A stretch of DNA of 64,000 nt from Deltaproteobacteria bacterium (GTDB lineage Bacteria; Myxococcota_A; UBA9042; PHBI01): assembly GCA_011526585.1 (NCBI GenBank), contig WYBB01000185.1, positions 1-64,000 on the forward strand. Reading direction: 5' to 3'. Each line of letters begins with the position of its first letter. Position 1 is the stretch's first letter. Under the pieces are notes generated by a model. That model saw only the letters and a program-made list of their open reading frames with translations. It was not told the DNA's origin and did not search any database. Below, piece by piece: positions 1 through 8,719 of this stretch. The position numbers and the translations under genes were made by a program.

Positions 1-1642
1 CCTCGTCGGTGAGGCCGTCGCAGTCGCCGTCGAGGCCGTCGCAGGTGAGGTCGCTCGCCTCGTCGGGCGAGCCGGCGACGCAGCTGTCGACCTCTTCGCC
101 GGCGACGCAGGTGCGCTCGCCGACGCGCGCGCACACGCCGACGCCGCAATGCGTCTCGAGCGGCACGTAGGCCTCGTCGGTCTGGCCGTCGTCGTCGTCG
201 TCGACGCCGTCGCAGGTGACGTCGTCGCAGGGGCCGGGGTCCCGGCAGACGAGCCCGCCGAAGCCGTCGCACTCGAAGGTGCCGCAGAGCTCGCCGAGCG
301 GACAGGTCTGGCCGACGCGACCCGCGGAGAGGTCGTCGGTCACGCCGTCGAGATCGTTGTCGATGCCGTCGCAGACCTCGGCGAGGCCCGGCGCGGCGTC
401 GCGGCAGCAGAGCACGCCGCCCTGGCGATCGGCGAGGCGCTTGACCAGGCGCTCGCGCTCGGCACCCGGCGCGGCGCCCGCGCACGACCACGCCCAGTCG
501 TCATCGAGATCGTAGGCCCAGTCGGTGGCGGGGTTGTCGTCGGGCTGGCTCGCCTGGTCGCGCAGGCCGCCGCAGGTCGTGCCGGCGGCGCGGTCGAAGC
601 CGCCGCAGCGCTGATCGGCGAGGCCGAGGTTGCCGCAGCCGAAGATCCCGCCGGCGGTGGGCGGTGGTTCTTCGAAGGCGTCGACGCAGCTCGTGCCGAG
701 GGCGGCACGGCTCACGAAGAAGGCCCCGCCGGGCGGCGGCGCGAGCGGGCCGGCGGCATCGACGCCGTAGTCGCCGGTGCCGAAGCTGGCGTAGAAGGGG
801 TCGACGGCGTCGTCGCAACCGGCCGCGCGCTCGGTGAGCTCGGCCGGGCCGCGGCAGATGTGCCAACCGGGCGCGCAGAGATCGACGGCGCGACAGCCGG
901 CGCCGGTCTTGTTGGCGGCGTGGTTGCCGGAGGCGCGGGCGCAGGCCGGCGCGAGCGCGGGGCCGTCTAGGCCGGGCTGATCCCAGGCACCGCCGCACGC
1001 GGCGATGTAGGGGTGGCGCGCGAAGTCGATGAAGCCCTCGCGCGTGCCGTCGGCGCAGCCGACCACCGAGGGAGGGTTGCCGGTGCAGGGCGCGGGCAGC
1101 CCCTCGTCGGTCAGGCCGTCGCAGTCGTTGTCGGCGCGATCGCAGAGCTCGGGGATCTCGGGGCGCACCGTGGGGAGCGCGGAGCAGGTTCCGGCGTCGC
1201 AGCGATCGCTCGTGCAGACGTCGCCGTCGTTGCAGCCGCAGCCGAGGCCGATGCGGTAGCGGTAGCTGGTGTAGGGCAGGCCGTCGGGGTTGGTCGCCGG
1301 GATCGTCATCGGGAAACGCAGGTTGCTCGGCCAGATCGCGTCTTCGTCGTAGGGATAGGGTTCGGGCACTTCGAGCACGACGAGATAGGCACCGGCCGGC
1401 ACGTCGACGGCGACGGTGTCGCCGTTGCCCTGCGTCGTGCCGAGGTCGAGGAGCGGCGCGCCCTCGGGGGTCTCGAGCGCGACGCGCCAGCCGACGAGGT
1501 CGGCCTCCTCCGGCTGCTGACCGGTGGCGGCGAAGTTCTCGTAGTGTACGTGCACGACGAGCGAGATCGCTTGGGCGGCCGGGGCGACCGACAACGCCGA
1601 CAGGCCAACGAGGGGCGCGATGAGTCTCGACGGAAGCAGCAT
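1..1642 (-). CDS. MopE-like Cys-rich secreted protein (3' end outside window)
   Basis: The reading frame is open from an ATG at 1642 to the window edge with no stop, so at least 547 residues are visible and the C-terminus is missing. It begins with a signal peptide (MLLPSRLIAPLVGLSALSVA, cleavage near APAAQA). An N-terminal beta-rich region of about 130 residues follows, then repeated Cys/Asp motifs of the type CDGxDNDxDGxTDE (for example CDRADNDCDGLTDE, CDGIDNDLDGVTDD and CDGLDGDCDGLTDE). These match the putative metal-binding MopE motif of myxobacterial surface proteins. A central Cys-rich module (CAPGWHIC to VLCCRD, about residues 240-400) separates the first motif from the later ones. It is probably exported and calcium- or metal-binding, but its ligand is unknown. 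The next gene upstream is the TetR regulator on the same strand. Confidence 0.8.
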   Translation of the reverse strand, partial: MLLPSRLIAPLVGLSALSVAPAAQAISLVVHVHYENFAATGQQPEEADLVGWRVALETPEGAPLLDLGTTQGNGDTVAVDVPAGAYLVVLEVPEPYPYDEDAIWPSNLRFPMTIPATNPDGLPYTSYRYRIGLGCGCNDGDVCTSDRCDAGTCSALPTVRPEIPELCDRADNDCDGLTDEGLPAPCTGNPPSVVGCADGTREGFIDFARHPYIAACGGAWDQPGLDGPALAPACARASGNHAANKTGAGCRAVDLCAPGWHICRGPAELTERAAGCDDAVDPFYASFGTGDYGVDAAGPLAPPPGGAFFVSRAALGTSCVDAFEEPPPTAGGIFGCGNLGLADQRCGGFDRAAGTTCGGLRDQASQPDDNPATDWAYDLDDDWAWSCAGAAPGAERERLVKRLADRQGGVLCCRDAAPGLAEVCDGIDNDLDGVTDDLSAGRVGQTCPLGELCGTFECDGFGGLVCRDPGPCDDVTCDGVDDDDDGQTDEAYVPLETHCGVGVCARVGERTCVAGEEVDSCVAGSPDEASDLTCDGLDGDCDGLTDE

Positions 1643-1710
1643 CGAAGCGGATCCTGGATGCGCCGCGGCGTCTGGGCGCGGCGCGCGCGGAGCTTAGCAC
1701 GACTCCCGGG

Positions 1711-2352
1711 TCAGCGCCTCTGCAACCCGTGAAGCTGGAGCAGGAGGGCGTCGCGCAGCACCGGATCGAGCGCCAGCCCGGTCGTCGGCACCAGGCCCGA
1801 GACCCAGGCCATCAAAGCGCCGAAGTAGAGGGAGAAGATGTTGCGCGCGGCGAGCAGCGAGTCGACGGCGGGATCGACCTCGCCGCGCTCCTGGGCCTCG
1901 CGCACCATCTGGGCGAGGTGGGCGAAGAAGGAGAAGGTGAGCGCGTTCACCTCCTGGGCGTTGCGGCCACGCGCGCCCGGCTGGGCGCGCACGAACTCGG
2001 CGGCGAGCTCGGGGGTCTCGCCGTACATCTCGAAGATCCCAGAGAAGACGTGCAGGAGCTGCGGAACGAGCGAGGCCTGGCGGTTGAGCGTGTGGCGCTG
2101 GGCGGTCAACGCCTCTTGCAGCCGGTCGTGGAAGGCGAGGAAGAGCAGGTCGGCCTTGTCATCGGCGTAGAGGAAGAGCGTGCCGACCGCGACGCCCGCG
2201 CGCTCGGCGACCTCGCGCGTGGTGGTCCGGGCGTAGCCCTGCTCGACGAAGAGGGCCCAGGCGGCGTCGCGAATGCGCTCGCGCTTGTCGAGCTTGTTCC
2301 TGGCCCGCCGGGAGGTCGGGGCCTGGCTGGCCTTCTTCTTGACTGCGCTCAT
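1711..2352 (-). CDS. TetR/AcrR family transcriptional regulator
   Basis: This is a 213-residue one-component repressor. An N-terminal helix-turn-helix spans about residues 24-70 (RERIRDAAWALFVEQGYART, then TTREVAERAGVAVGTLFLYADDKADLL), the usual TetR DNA-binding arrangement. The remaining 140 residues form the variable helical ligand-binding and dimerisation domain. I start at MSAVKKKASQAP (2352); an in-frame ATG at 2430 would add 26 residues that look non-coding. It is divergent from the Coq4-motif gene at 2539. A perfect 8-bp inverted repeat at 2492-2512 lies between them and is the obvious operator candidate for control of that neighbour. The ligand cannot be inferred. Confidence 0.88.
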   Translation of the reverse strand: MSAVKKKASQAPTSRRARNKLDKRERIRDAAWALFVEQGYARTTTREVAERAGVAVGTLFLYADDKADLLFLAFHDRLQEALTAQRHTLNRQASLVPQLLHVFSGIFEMYGETPELAAEFVRAQPGARGRNAQEVNALTFSFFAHLAQMVREAQERGEVDPAVDSLLAARNIFSLYFGALMAWVSGLVPTTGLALDPVLRDALLLQLHGLQRR

Positions 2353-2457
2353 GAACTGACCCGGGTGGTGCGCCGACGCGAAGCGGGGGCGCATGCGATG
2401 GACGATAACCGACGAGCAGGGAGGCGACAACCAGGAGGGGGCTCGCCGCGGGAGGAC

Positions 2458-2486
2458 TTGGACACTAAAATGACTGTGTTCATAAT
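2458..2486 (+). promoter_or_regulatory. Candidate sigma-70 promoter for the Coq4-like gene
   Basis: A -35-like TTGGAC (2458-2463), a 17-bp spacer and a -10-like CATAAT (2481-2486) lie upstream of the gene at 2539. The predicted transcription start near 2493 falls at the edge of the palindrome at 2492-2512. That is the geometry expected for repression by the divergent TetR protein. Confidence 0.45.
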
Positions 2487-2491
2487 TGCAG

Positions 2492-2512
2492 CCGGTGACA
2501 CGAGGTCACCGG
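2492..2512. promoter_or_regulatory. Palindromic operator candidate for the TetR regulator
   Basis: The sequence CCGGTGAC-ACGAG-GTCACCGG is a perfect inverted repeat with 8-bp arms and a 5-bp centre. It lies in the divergent region between the TetR gene (start 2352) and the gene at 2539, directly at the predicted +1 of the latter. TetR proteins typically bind such palindromes next to their own gene. Assignment to this regulator is inference from position. Confidence 0.55.
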
Positions 2513-2538
2513 ACATGCGAACGAACCCGGATTGAGCC

Positions 2539-3135
2539 ATGACGAGCGCGACCTACCCCGAGGAGATGCCGGTCACCCAGGCGCGAGCCCGCTATTTCGA
2601 GAACAACGGCTTCGGCGCCGACGGCGGCTACGACGACGCGTTCGTCGAGCTGGCGCTCGGCCCCGTGAAGATCCCGTTCCCGAACACCAAGGGGCGCGCG
2701 CGCGCGGTGCGCTACCACGATCTCCACCACCTGGTGACCGGCTACGGCACCGACTTCGCAAGCGAGACGGCGATCAGCGCCTGGGAGATCGGGGCGGGCT
2801 GCGGCACCAGCGTCGCCGCCTGGCTCATCGATCTCTCGGCGATGGGCGTGGGGATCGTGGCACAGCCGCGGCTCACCTGGAGGGCGTTCCTGCGCGGGAG
2901 GCGCAGCAAGAGCCTCTTCATGGAGCCGTTCGAGCCGCTCTTGGCGCTGAGCGTCGGCGAGCTGCGCGCCAGGGTCGCCGTGCCGGACGCCGAGGCGCCG
3001 CTCAGGGGGCGGGCCGTCGACGCGCTGGCCTTCGGCGCGGCCTCGGTGGGAGGTGCCATCGCGGCGCCGATCGTGCTGCTCGGCACGCTGGCGCTCCTGC
3101 CGCTCGGCCTGAGAGCATTGGGGAAGAAGCGGTAG
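2539..3135 (+). CDS. Coq4-motif protein with C-terminal membrane segment
   Basis: This 198-residue protein contains RYHDLHHLVTGYGTDFASE (about residues 53-71), which fits the HDxxH-x11-E zinc-ligand signature of the Coq4 ubiquinone-biosynthesis family. Outside the motif it is divergent from the canonical Coq4-like protein at 12426. It ends with a hydrophobic stretch (GGAIAAPIVLLGTLALLPLG) and a basic tail, so it is probably membrane-anchored. A role in quinone or lipid metabolism at the membrane is possible but unproven. It is divergent from, and probably controlled by, the TetR regulator. The ATG at 2539 has no clear Shine-Dalgarno sequence. Two copies of a palindromic repeat follow the stop codon. 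Confidence 0.75.
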   Translation: MTSATYPEEMPVTQARARYFENNGFGADGGYDDAFVELALGPVKIPFPNTKGRARAVRYHDLHHLVTGYGTDFASETAISAWEIGAGCGTSVAAWLIDLSAMGVGIVAQPRLTWRAFLRGRRSKSLFMEPFEPLLALSVGELRARVAVPDAEAPLRGRAVDALAFGAASVGGAIAAPIVLLGTLALLPLGLRALGKKR

Positions 3136-3157
3136 GCCCCGGTGACCGACGCGGGGA

Positions 3158-3253
3158 GTGCACCCGGGCGGCCACGAGGGCCGCCCCTACGCGATGACGC
3201 AAGAGGGGAGGTGCACCCGGGCGGCCACGAGGGCCGCCCCTACGTGATGACGC
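3158..3253. repeat. Tandem pair of GC-rich palindromic intergenic repeats (family A)
   Basis: Two 43-bp units (3158-3200 and 3211-3253, period 53 bp, one mismatch) each contain the hairpin GGGCGGCC-ACGAG-GGCCGCCC followed by CTAC (hairpins 3166-3186 and 3219-3239). They fill the gap between the convergent genes ending at 3135 and 3257. Identical hairpins occur at 15793, 40496 and 48528, always in the same orientation and just after a plus-strand gene. They resemble REP-type elements and could also act as bidirectional transcription stops, although no T-run follows. Confidence 0.85.
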
Positions 3254-3256
3254 GGG

Positions 3257-4687
3257 TCAGCGTGACACGTTGCGACCGGACAGGCTCTCCCCGGGCAGGC
3301 GCGAGAGCCTGGCCTCGGGGCGCGGCGGCTCGGCGCGGCGGGGCGCCTCGCTCCGGCGAACGACCTCGGGGCGGCGCGGCTCGTCGGGCTTGCGCGCCGG
3401 CTCGGGACGACGCGGCGCCTCGGCCCGTGGTGGGCGAGCATCGCGGCGGCCGCTCGGGCGCGGCGAGCCTTCGCGGCGCGGTCCACGATCGTCGCCAAGG
3501 CCGCCGTGGCGCGGGCCGAGCTCGCGCGCCGTCGGCGGCTTGCCGCGGAGCGTGGCGGCGATGGTCGGCGTGTCGAGCACGGGGATGCGCATGCGGATCG
3601 CGCGCTCGATCTGGGTGAGGAAGGACCGCTCCTCGGGAGCGCAGAGCGCGATGGCCGTGCCGGCGGCGCCGGCGCGCGCGGTGCGGCCGATGCGGTGCAC
3701 GTAGCTCTCGGGCAGGTTCGGGAGGTCGTAGTTGACGACGTGCGAGACGCCGTCGATGTCGATGCCGCGCGCGGCGATGTCGGTCGCGACCAGCACGCGC
3801 ACGCGGCCGTCGCGGAAGCCGGCCAGCGCCTTTTCGCGCGCGCTCTGCGACTTGTTACCGTGGATCACGGCGGCTTCGGTGCCGTAGGTCTTGAGGTGAT
3901 CGACGAGGCGGTTGGCGCCGTGCTTGGTGCGGGTGAAGACGAGCACGCGCGCCAGCGCCTGGTCGGCGAGCAGGGTGACGAGCAGGCCTTTCTTGTCGGC
4001 GCTGGGCACGTGATAGACCTGCTGGTCGACCTTCTCCGCGGTGGTCGCCGGCGGCACCACCGCGACCTCGGCCGGGTTGGTCAGGAGCGAGGCGGCGAGC
4101 TGGCGCACCTCGGGCGGCATCGTCGCCGAGAAGAAGAGGTTCTGGCGGCGCTTGGGCAGCGCGCGGATGATGCGTCGGACATCGGGCAAGAAGCCCATGT
4201 CGAGCATGCGATCGGCCTCGTCGAGCACGAAGACCTCGAGCGCGTCGAGGCGCACGAGCCCCTGGTTCATGTGGTCGAGCAGGCGGCCCGGGGTGGCGAC
4301 GAGGATGTCGATCCCCCTGCGCAGGGTGTCCTCCTGCGGGCGCGCGTTCACGCCGCCGAAGATGACCGTGTTCAGGAGATCGAGGTGGCGGCCATAGCGG
4401 TCGAAGCTCTCGCCGATCTGGCTCGCGAGCTCACGGGTGGGTGTGACGATGAGGGCGCGGATCTGGCGCGGCGCGCGCGCGGCGCGCGGGGTGGCGGCGA
4501 GGCGCTGGAGCAGCGGCAGGCCGAAGGCGGCGGTCTTGCCGGTGCCGGTCTGGGCGAGGCCGATCAGGTCGCGGCCGGCGAGGATGGGAGGGATGGCCTG
4601 CGCCTGGATGGGCGTGGCCTGGGAATAGCCCTCTTCGGCGATGGCGCGAAGGAGCGGGTCGATGAGGTTCAGTTCGGAAAATGACAT
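3257..4687 (-). CDS. rhlE: DEAD-box RNA helicase, RhlE type
   Basis: This 476-residue ATP-dependent RNA helicase starts at MSFSELNL, as RhlE/DeaD-type proteins commonly do. Visible motifs are the Q motif (about residues 22-30), Walker A AQTGTGKT (45-52), PTRELA, GG/TPGR, DEAD (about 155, VLDEADRMLDMGF), SAT, and in the second RecA domain VLVFTRTK, ATDIAARGIDI and HRIGRTARAG. The last 80 residues are an Arg/Pro/Glu-rich disordered tail, usual for RNA-binding extensions in this family. It probably remodels structured RNA in ribosome assembly or mRNA decay. It is divergent from the SNF2-type gene, whose start lies about 95 bp away. The longer in-frame extension to 5587 is antisense to that gene and is not used. 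Confidence 0.93.
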   Translation of the reverse strand: MSFSELNLIDPLLRAIAEEGYSQATPIQAQAIPPILAGRDLIGLAQTGTGKTAAFGLPLLQRLAATPRAARAPRQIRALIVTPTRELASQIGESFDRYGRHLDLLNTVIFGGVNARPQEDTLRRGIDILVATPGRLLDHMNQGLVRLDALEVFVLDEADRMLDMGFLPDVRRIIRALPKRRQNLFFSATMPPEVRQLAASLLTNPAEVAVVPPATTAEKVDQQVYHVPSADKKGLLVTLLADQALARVLVFTRTKHGANRLVDHLKTYGTEAAVIHGNKSQSAREKALAGFRDGRVRVLVATDIAARGIDIDGVSHVVNYDLPNLPESYVHRIGRTARAGAAGTAIALCAPEERSFLTQIERAIRMRIPVLDTPTIAATLRGKPPTARELGPRHGGLGDDRGPRREGSPRPSGRRDARPPRAEAPRRPEPARKPDEPRRPEVVRRSEAPRRAEPPRPEARLSRLPGESLSGRNVSR

Positions 4688-4781
4688 CGCGCGGCGCCCT
4701 AACACGCCTCGCACGACAACGCCCGATATTCTTGCATACGGAGGTCGTGGCAGCGGCGAGACCGTGAGGTATGTTGCGCCG

Positions 4782-7700
4782 GTGGAGGCACGCGTCATCG
4801 CCAACCCGGGGGAGCTGGAAGGCCTGGACGGCTTCGGATTCGTGGCGGCGGACGCGTTCATCGCGACCTGTGACGCGCTGGCGGCGCGCGCGGAGCCGGG
4901 CGACGAGGGCGCGGTCCTGGTGCTGATCGACGCGGCGGCGTTCCTGGTCTCGGTCTCGCCGAAGAGCTCGCTCGACGTCAAACGCCGCAGCTTGCGCGCG
5001 ATGACGCTCGGCCACTTCGCGCGGCTCTGGCGCGGGCGCGCTCCGAGCGTCAAGGCGATCGACGCCGCGTCCCTGACGGCGGCGTGCACCCACCTGGGAC
5101 GGTGGCTGCGCCCGATCATCGACGAGCGCCGGCCGCCGCCCCTCGAGAGCGAGCGGCTGGCGTCCGTGCGGATCGGGATGCTGCGCCGGCGGCTCGACAA
5201 CTTCGCGCCGAGCATGGCGCGCGAGCTGACGAGCACCTTCGCCTTCGTCGAGCATGGGCTGCGCCTCGGCGACTGGGTGCGCGACGGGCCGAGCCTCGGC
5301 CTGACCGGCGAGCTGCGCGAGCGCTTCGACGCCATGGTGAGATCGGTCGCCGAGGCCGAGCGCGAGAGCGTCGCGCCGCGTGCACGGCGCCAGGCGGCGC
5401 TCGAGGCGGTGACGACGGCGCGCGCCCACCTCGACGCCGTGCGCGCGTTGCTCGCGACCCTTTCGACCGCGCCCGAGCCGCTGGAGGTCGCGCGGCGCGG
5501 CGCGAGCGCACACTTCGACGCCCAGGCGCGGCGCCTCACCGTGCAGAGCGGGCACTGGCTCGCCTGCCTCGAGAGCTCGGGATGCACGACCGCGACGGTC
5601 GATCTGGCCGAGCCGCTCGCGCCGAAGATCGGCTGCGGCTACCGCGACGCACCGTGCTCGCTCAAGCGCATGGCGCTCGAGGTGCTGGCCGAGAGCGTCG
5701 CCGGAGTCGACGAGGGCGCGGTGCCGGTCGAGGGGCGTGACGAGCTCGGAAGGTGGTGCACGAGCTCGGCGTCGGAGCGCCTGCTCGCCCGGCTCGACGC
5801 GCTCGGCAGGGAGCTCGGCGTGGGGCGCGAGGGAGACGGCGAGCTCGCCTGGCTGCTCACGCCCTACGAGCGGCTGGATCTCGTGCGCCTCACCGCGAAG
5901 AAGAAGGGCGGGCTCAAGAGCAAGCGCCTCTCGCAGGGCGACGCGCTGCGCGCGATCGAGCGCCCGCGGCACGCGATCGTCGCGGCCATGCTCAAGGGCC
6001 TGGGTCTCTTCCAGGAGCGGCGCTACAGCGCCTACGGCGCGGCGTACGGGCTCGACGCGCTCGGGGCGGCGCTGGCCGCGCTGGCGGGCGACGACGCGGT
6101 CTACGTGCTCTTCGAGGGCGAGCCGCGCAAGCTCGCGGTGAGCGTGGCCGAGCCGCGGCTCGAGGCGCGCCTCGACGACGAGATGCGCGCGGGCTTCGCG
6201 CTGACCCTGGCCGGACGATCGATCGAGCGACTCCCGCTCGCGAGCGGTTGGGTCGGCCACCTCGACGTACAGGCCGGCACGCTCGTGCTCGGGCACGTCA
6301 GCGAGGCGCTGCGCGCCGCGGGGAGCCTGACGGCGCAGCCGCCGGTCCCGGTCGAGGAGCCCGACAAGGAGCGCTTCGCCGAGCGGCTGCTCGCGCTCGA
6401 GCGGCGCGTGCCGATCGAGGCCGACAAGAGCTGGCTCGGCGAGCAGGTCGCGAGCGAGCTCGCGTGGGTCCTGCAGCTCATCTGGAGCGGCCCGACGAAG
6501 AAGGGCGCCGACGGCAGCGGCGGGCGCGCGCTCGAGGCGCGGCTGCGCGTGCGCATCGTGCCCGAGCTCGGCGCGCTCCTGCCCGGCGACGGCGAGCGGG
6601 TGCTGCCGCTCAAGCGCGTCGGCCCCGACGGCGTGGCGCACCTCAAGCACGTCGAGCGCGATTTTTCGGCCGAGCGACAGGCCGGCGTGGTGATGGCCGA
6701 GGCGCTGGGGCTGGGCTGGCCGGGCAGCGCCGGCGAGTGGGACTGGCGCTTCGTCGCGCTCGAGGAGGCGCTCACCTTCCTCGACGAGGCCCAGACCTGT
6801 CAGGCCGAGGGGCGCGTCGAGCTGGTCTGGGATGGCCGCCCGGTGCAGCTCAGCCAGGCGCGCTCGACCGAGCGCCTGCAGCTCAAGCTCGGCTTCCGCC
6901 GCGACTGGCTCGACGTGCGCGGCGGCTACCTGCTCGACGGCGGCGAGCTACCGCTCAAGGAATTACTGAACGCGCTCAGAGAAGGGAAGCGCTTCGTGCA
7001 GGTCGACGAGGCGCGCTTCGTCGAGCTCTCGGCGGACCTGCGCCGCACGCTGGCGCCGCTGGCCGCGTTGGCGCGCGAGTCGGCCGGCAAGGTGGTGGCG
7101 AGCCCGCTGGCGGTGCCGCTGGTCGACGAGCTCGCCGACGCCGGCGTGCAGATCGAGGCGCCGCCCGAGTGGCTGACGCTCTCGACGCGCATGCACGAGG
7201 CGGCGCGCCTCGAGCCGGCACTGCCCGACGGGCTCGACGCCGAGCTCAGGCCCTATCAGATCGACGGCTTCCGCTGGCTCGCGCGCCTGTCACACTGGGC
7301 GCGCGGCGCGTGCCTGGCCGACGACATGGGCCTCGGCAAGACGCTGCAGGCGCTGACCCTGGTGCTGCATCGCGCGGTGCTCGGGCCGACCCTGGTGGTG
7401 GCGCCGACCTCGGTGACCGCGAACTGGGTGCGCGAGGCCGCGCGCTTCGCGCCGGGGCTCGTGGTGAGGCGGGCGCTCGCCGGCGGCGCGATCGACGAGG
7501 CGCTGGCGGCGTCGGGCCCGGGCACGATGCTGGTGACGACCTGGGATCTGATGGCGCGGCACGAGCGGCTCGCGCGCGCGCCCGGCGGTGAGGACGGACG
7601 GCCGTGGGCAACGGTCGTGCTCGACGAGGCGCACGCGATCAAGAACGCGGCGACGCGGCGCGCAAAGGCGGCGCGCGACCTGGCGGCCGACTTCGTGCTG

Positions 7701-8648
7701 GCGCTGACCGGCACCCCGGTCGAGAACCGGCCGCTCGAGCTGTGGAGCCTCTTCGCGGTGGTCGCGCCGGGGCTCCTCGGATCGCTCGAGAGCTTCCGCG
7801 AGCTCTTCGGGCGCGACGTCGAGGCGCGCACCGAGGAGGCGACGCGGCGCCTGTCGCGCCTCATCCGACCGTTCCTGCTGCGGCGCACCAAGGGCGAGGT
7901 CGCTCCCGAGCTGCCGCCCAAGAGCGAGGTGCGGGTCGACGTCGTGCTGGCGCGCGACGAGCGCGAGCGCTATCAGCGTGTGCGCATGGCGGCGATCGCC
8001 GAGCTGGACGCGCTGGGTCCCGAGGCGCTCGAGGGACAGAAGGGCATGATGCGCGTCCTGGCGGTGCTGACCCGGCTCCGGCAGCTCGCCTGTCACCCGC
8101 GCCTGGTCGATCCAAAGGCGCCGAGCGCGTCCTCGAAGCTCGATCGGCTGGTCGAGCTGGCGCAGGAGCTGGCGGACGAGGGGCGCAAGATGTTGATCTT
8201 CAGCCAGTTCGTCGAGCTGCTCGGGCTCGTGAAGCGGGCGCTCTCCGAGGCGGGGCTGAGCTTCGCCTACCTCGATGGCTCGACGCCGACCGCCGAGCGC
8301 GTGCGTGAGGTCGATCGCTTCCAGGCCGGCGAGGTCGACTGCTTCCTGCTCTCGTTGAAAGCTGGCGGGGTCGGGCTCAACCTCACCACGGCGACCGAGG
8401 TGATCCACCTCGACCCGTGGTGGAACCCGGCCGTCGAGGACCAGGCGTCGGACCGCGCGCACCGCATCGGACAGGAGCGCCCGGTGACCGTCTACCGCAT
8501 GGTCGCCAGCGGCACGATCGAAGAGCAGATCCTCGGCCTGCACGCGGACAAGCGCGCGATGGTCTCGGCGCTGCTCGCGGGCACCGACTCGGCGCGGCCG
8601 CTCTCGGCCGAGGACCTGAGCGCGCTCCTGACGGCGAGCGAGGACTGA
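4782..8648 (+). CDS. SNF2-family DNA translocase/helicase
   Basis: This is a protein of about 1288 residues. The N-terminal 820 residues match no family I recognise. The C-terminal SNF2 ATPase includes motif I DDMGLGKT (about residue 848), APTSVTANW, DEAH (VVLDEAHAIKN, about 946), LTGTPVENRPLELWSLF, LLRRTKGEV, MLIFSQF and GGVGLNLTTATEVIHLDPWWNP, ending with the DRAHRIGQ motif. It probably remodels or translocates on DNA; bacterial RapA/HepA-like relatives release stalled complexes. The start is uncertain. GTG codons at 4764 and 4782 avoid overlap with the divergent helicase gene, while the ATG at 4641 would overlap it by 47 bp. The long open frames on its complementary strand are shadows. Confidence 0.9.
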   Translation: MEARVIANPGELEGLDGFGFVAADAFIATCDALAARAEPGDEGAVLVLIDAAAFLVSVSPKSSLDVKRRSLRAMTLGHFARLWRGRAPSVKAIDAASLTAACTHLGRWLRPIIDERRPPPLESERLASVRIGMLRRRLDNFAPSMARELTSTFAFVEHGLRLGDWVRDGPSLGLTGELRERFDAMVRSVAEAERESVAPRARRQAALEAVTTARAHLDAVRALLATLSTAPEPLEVARRGASAHFDAQARRLTVQSGHWLACLESSGCTTATVDLAEPLAPKIGCGYRDAPCSLKRMALEVLAESVAGVDEGAVPVEGRDELGRWCTSSASERLLARLDALGRELGVGREGDGELAWLLTPYERLDLVRLTAKKKGGLKSKRLSQGDALRAIERPRHAIVAAMLKGLGLFQERRYSAYGAAYGLDALGAALAALAGDDAVYVLFEGEPRKLAVSVAEPRLEARLDDEMRAGFALTLAGRSIERLPLASGWVGHLDVQAGTLVLGHVSEALRAAGSLTAQPPVPVEEPDKERFAERLLALERRVPIEADKSWLGEQVASELAWVLQLIWSGPTKKGADGSGGRALEARLRVRIVPELGALLPGDGERVLPLKRVGPDGVAHLKHVERDFSAERQAGVVMAEALGLGWPGSAGEWDWRFVALEEALTFLDEAQTCQAEGRVELVWDGRPVQLSQARSTERLQLKLGFRRDWLDVRGGYLLDGGELPLKELLNALREGKRFVQVDEARFVELSADLRRTLAPLAALARESAGKVVASPLAVPLVDELADAGVQIEAPPEWLTLSTRMHEAARLEPALPDGLDAELRPYQIDGFRWLARLSHWARGACLADDMGLGKTLQALTLVLHRAVLGPTLVVAPTSVTANWVREAARFAPGLVVRRALAGGAIDEALAASGPGTMLVTTWDLMARHERLARAPGGEDGRPWATVVLDEAHAIKNAATRRAKAARDLAADFVLALTGTPVENRPLELWSLFAVVAPGLLGSLESFRELFGRDVEARTEEATRRLSRLIRPFLLRRTKGEVAPELPPKSEVRVDVVLARDERERYQRVRMAAIAELDALGPEALEGQKGMMRVLAVLTRLRQLACHPRLVDPKAPSASSKLDRLVELAQELADEGRKMLIFSQFVELLGLVKRALSEAGLSFAYLDGSTPTAERVREVDRFQAGEVDCFLLSLKAGGVGLNLTTATEVIHLDPWWNPAVEDQASDRAHRIGQERPVTVYRMVASGTIEEQILGLHADKRAMVSALLAGTDSARPLSAEDLSALLTASED

Positions 8649-8719
8649 CCGTCCTTCTGAGCTCAGGCACATCACGTGAGGGCTCCACCGGAGCATGGAC
8701 CGGCCTGCGGCACGCGGAT

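Noticed and set aside
4431..6650. A 739-codon minus-strand frame over the helicase pair
   Set aside because: It shadows the RhlE and SNF2-type genes, with no family signature and an Arg-rich composition.
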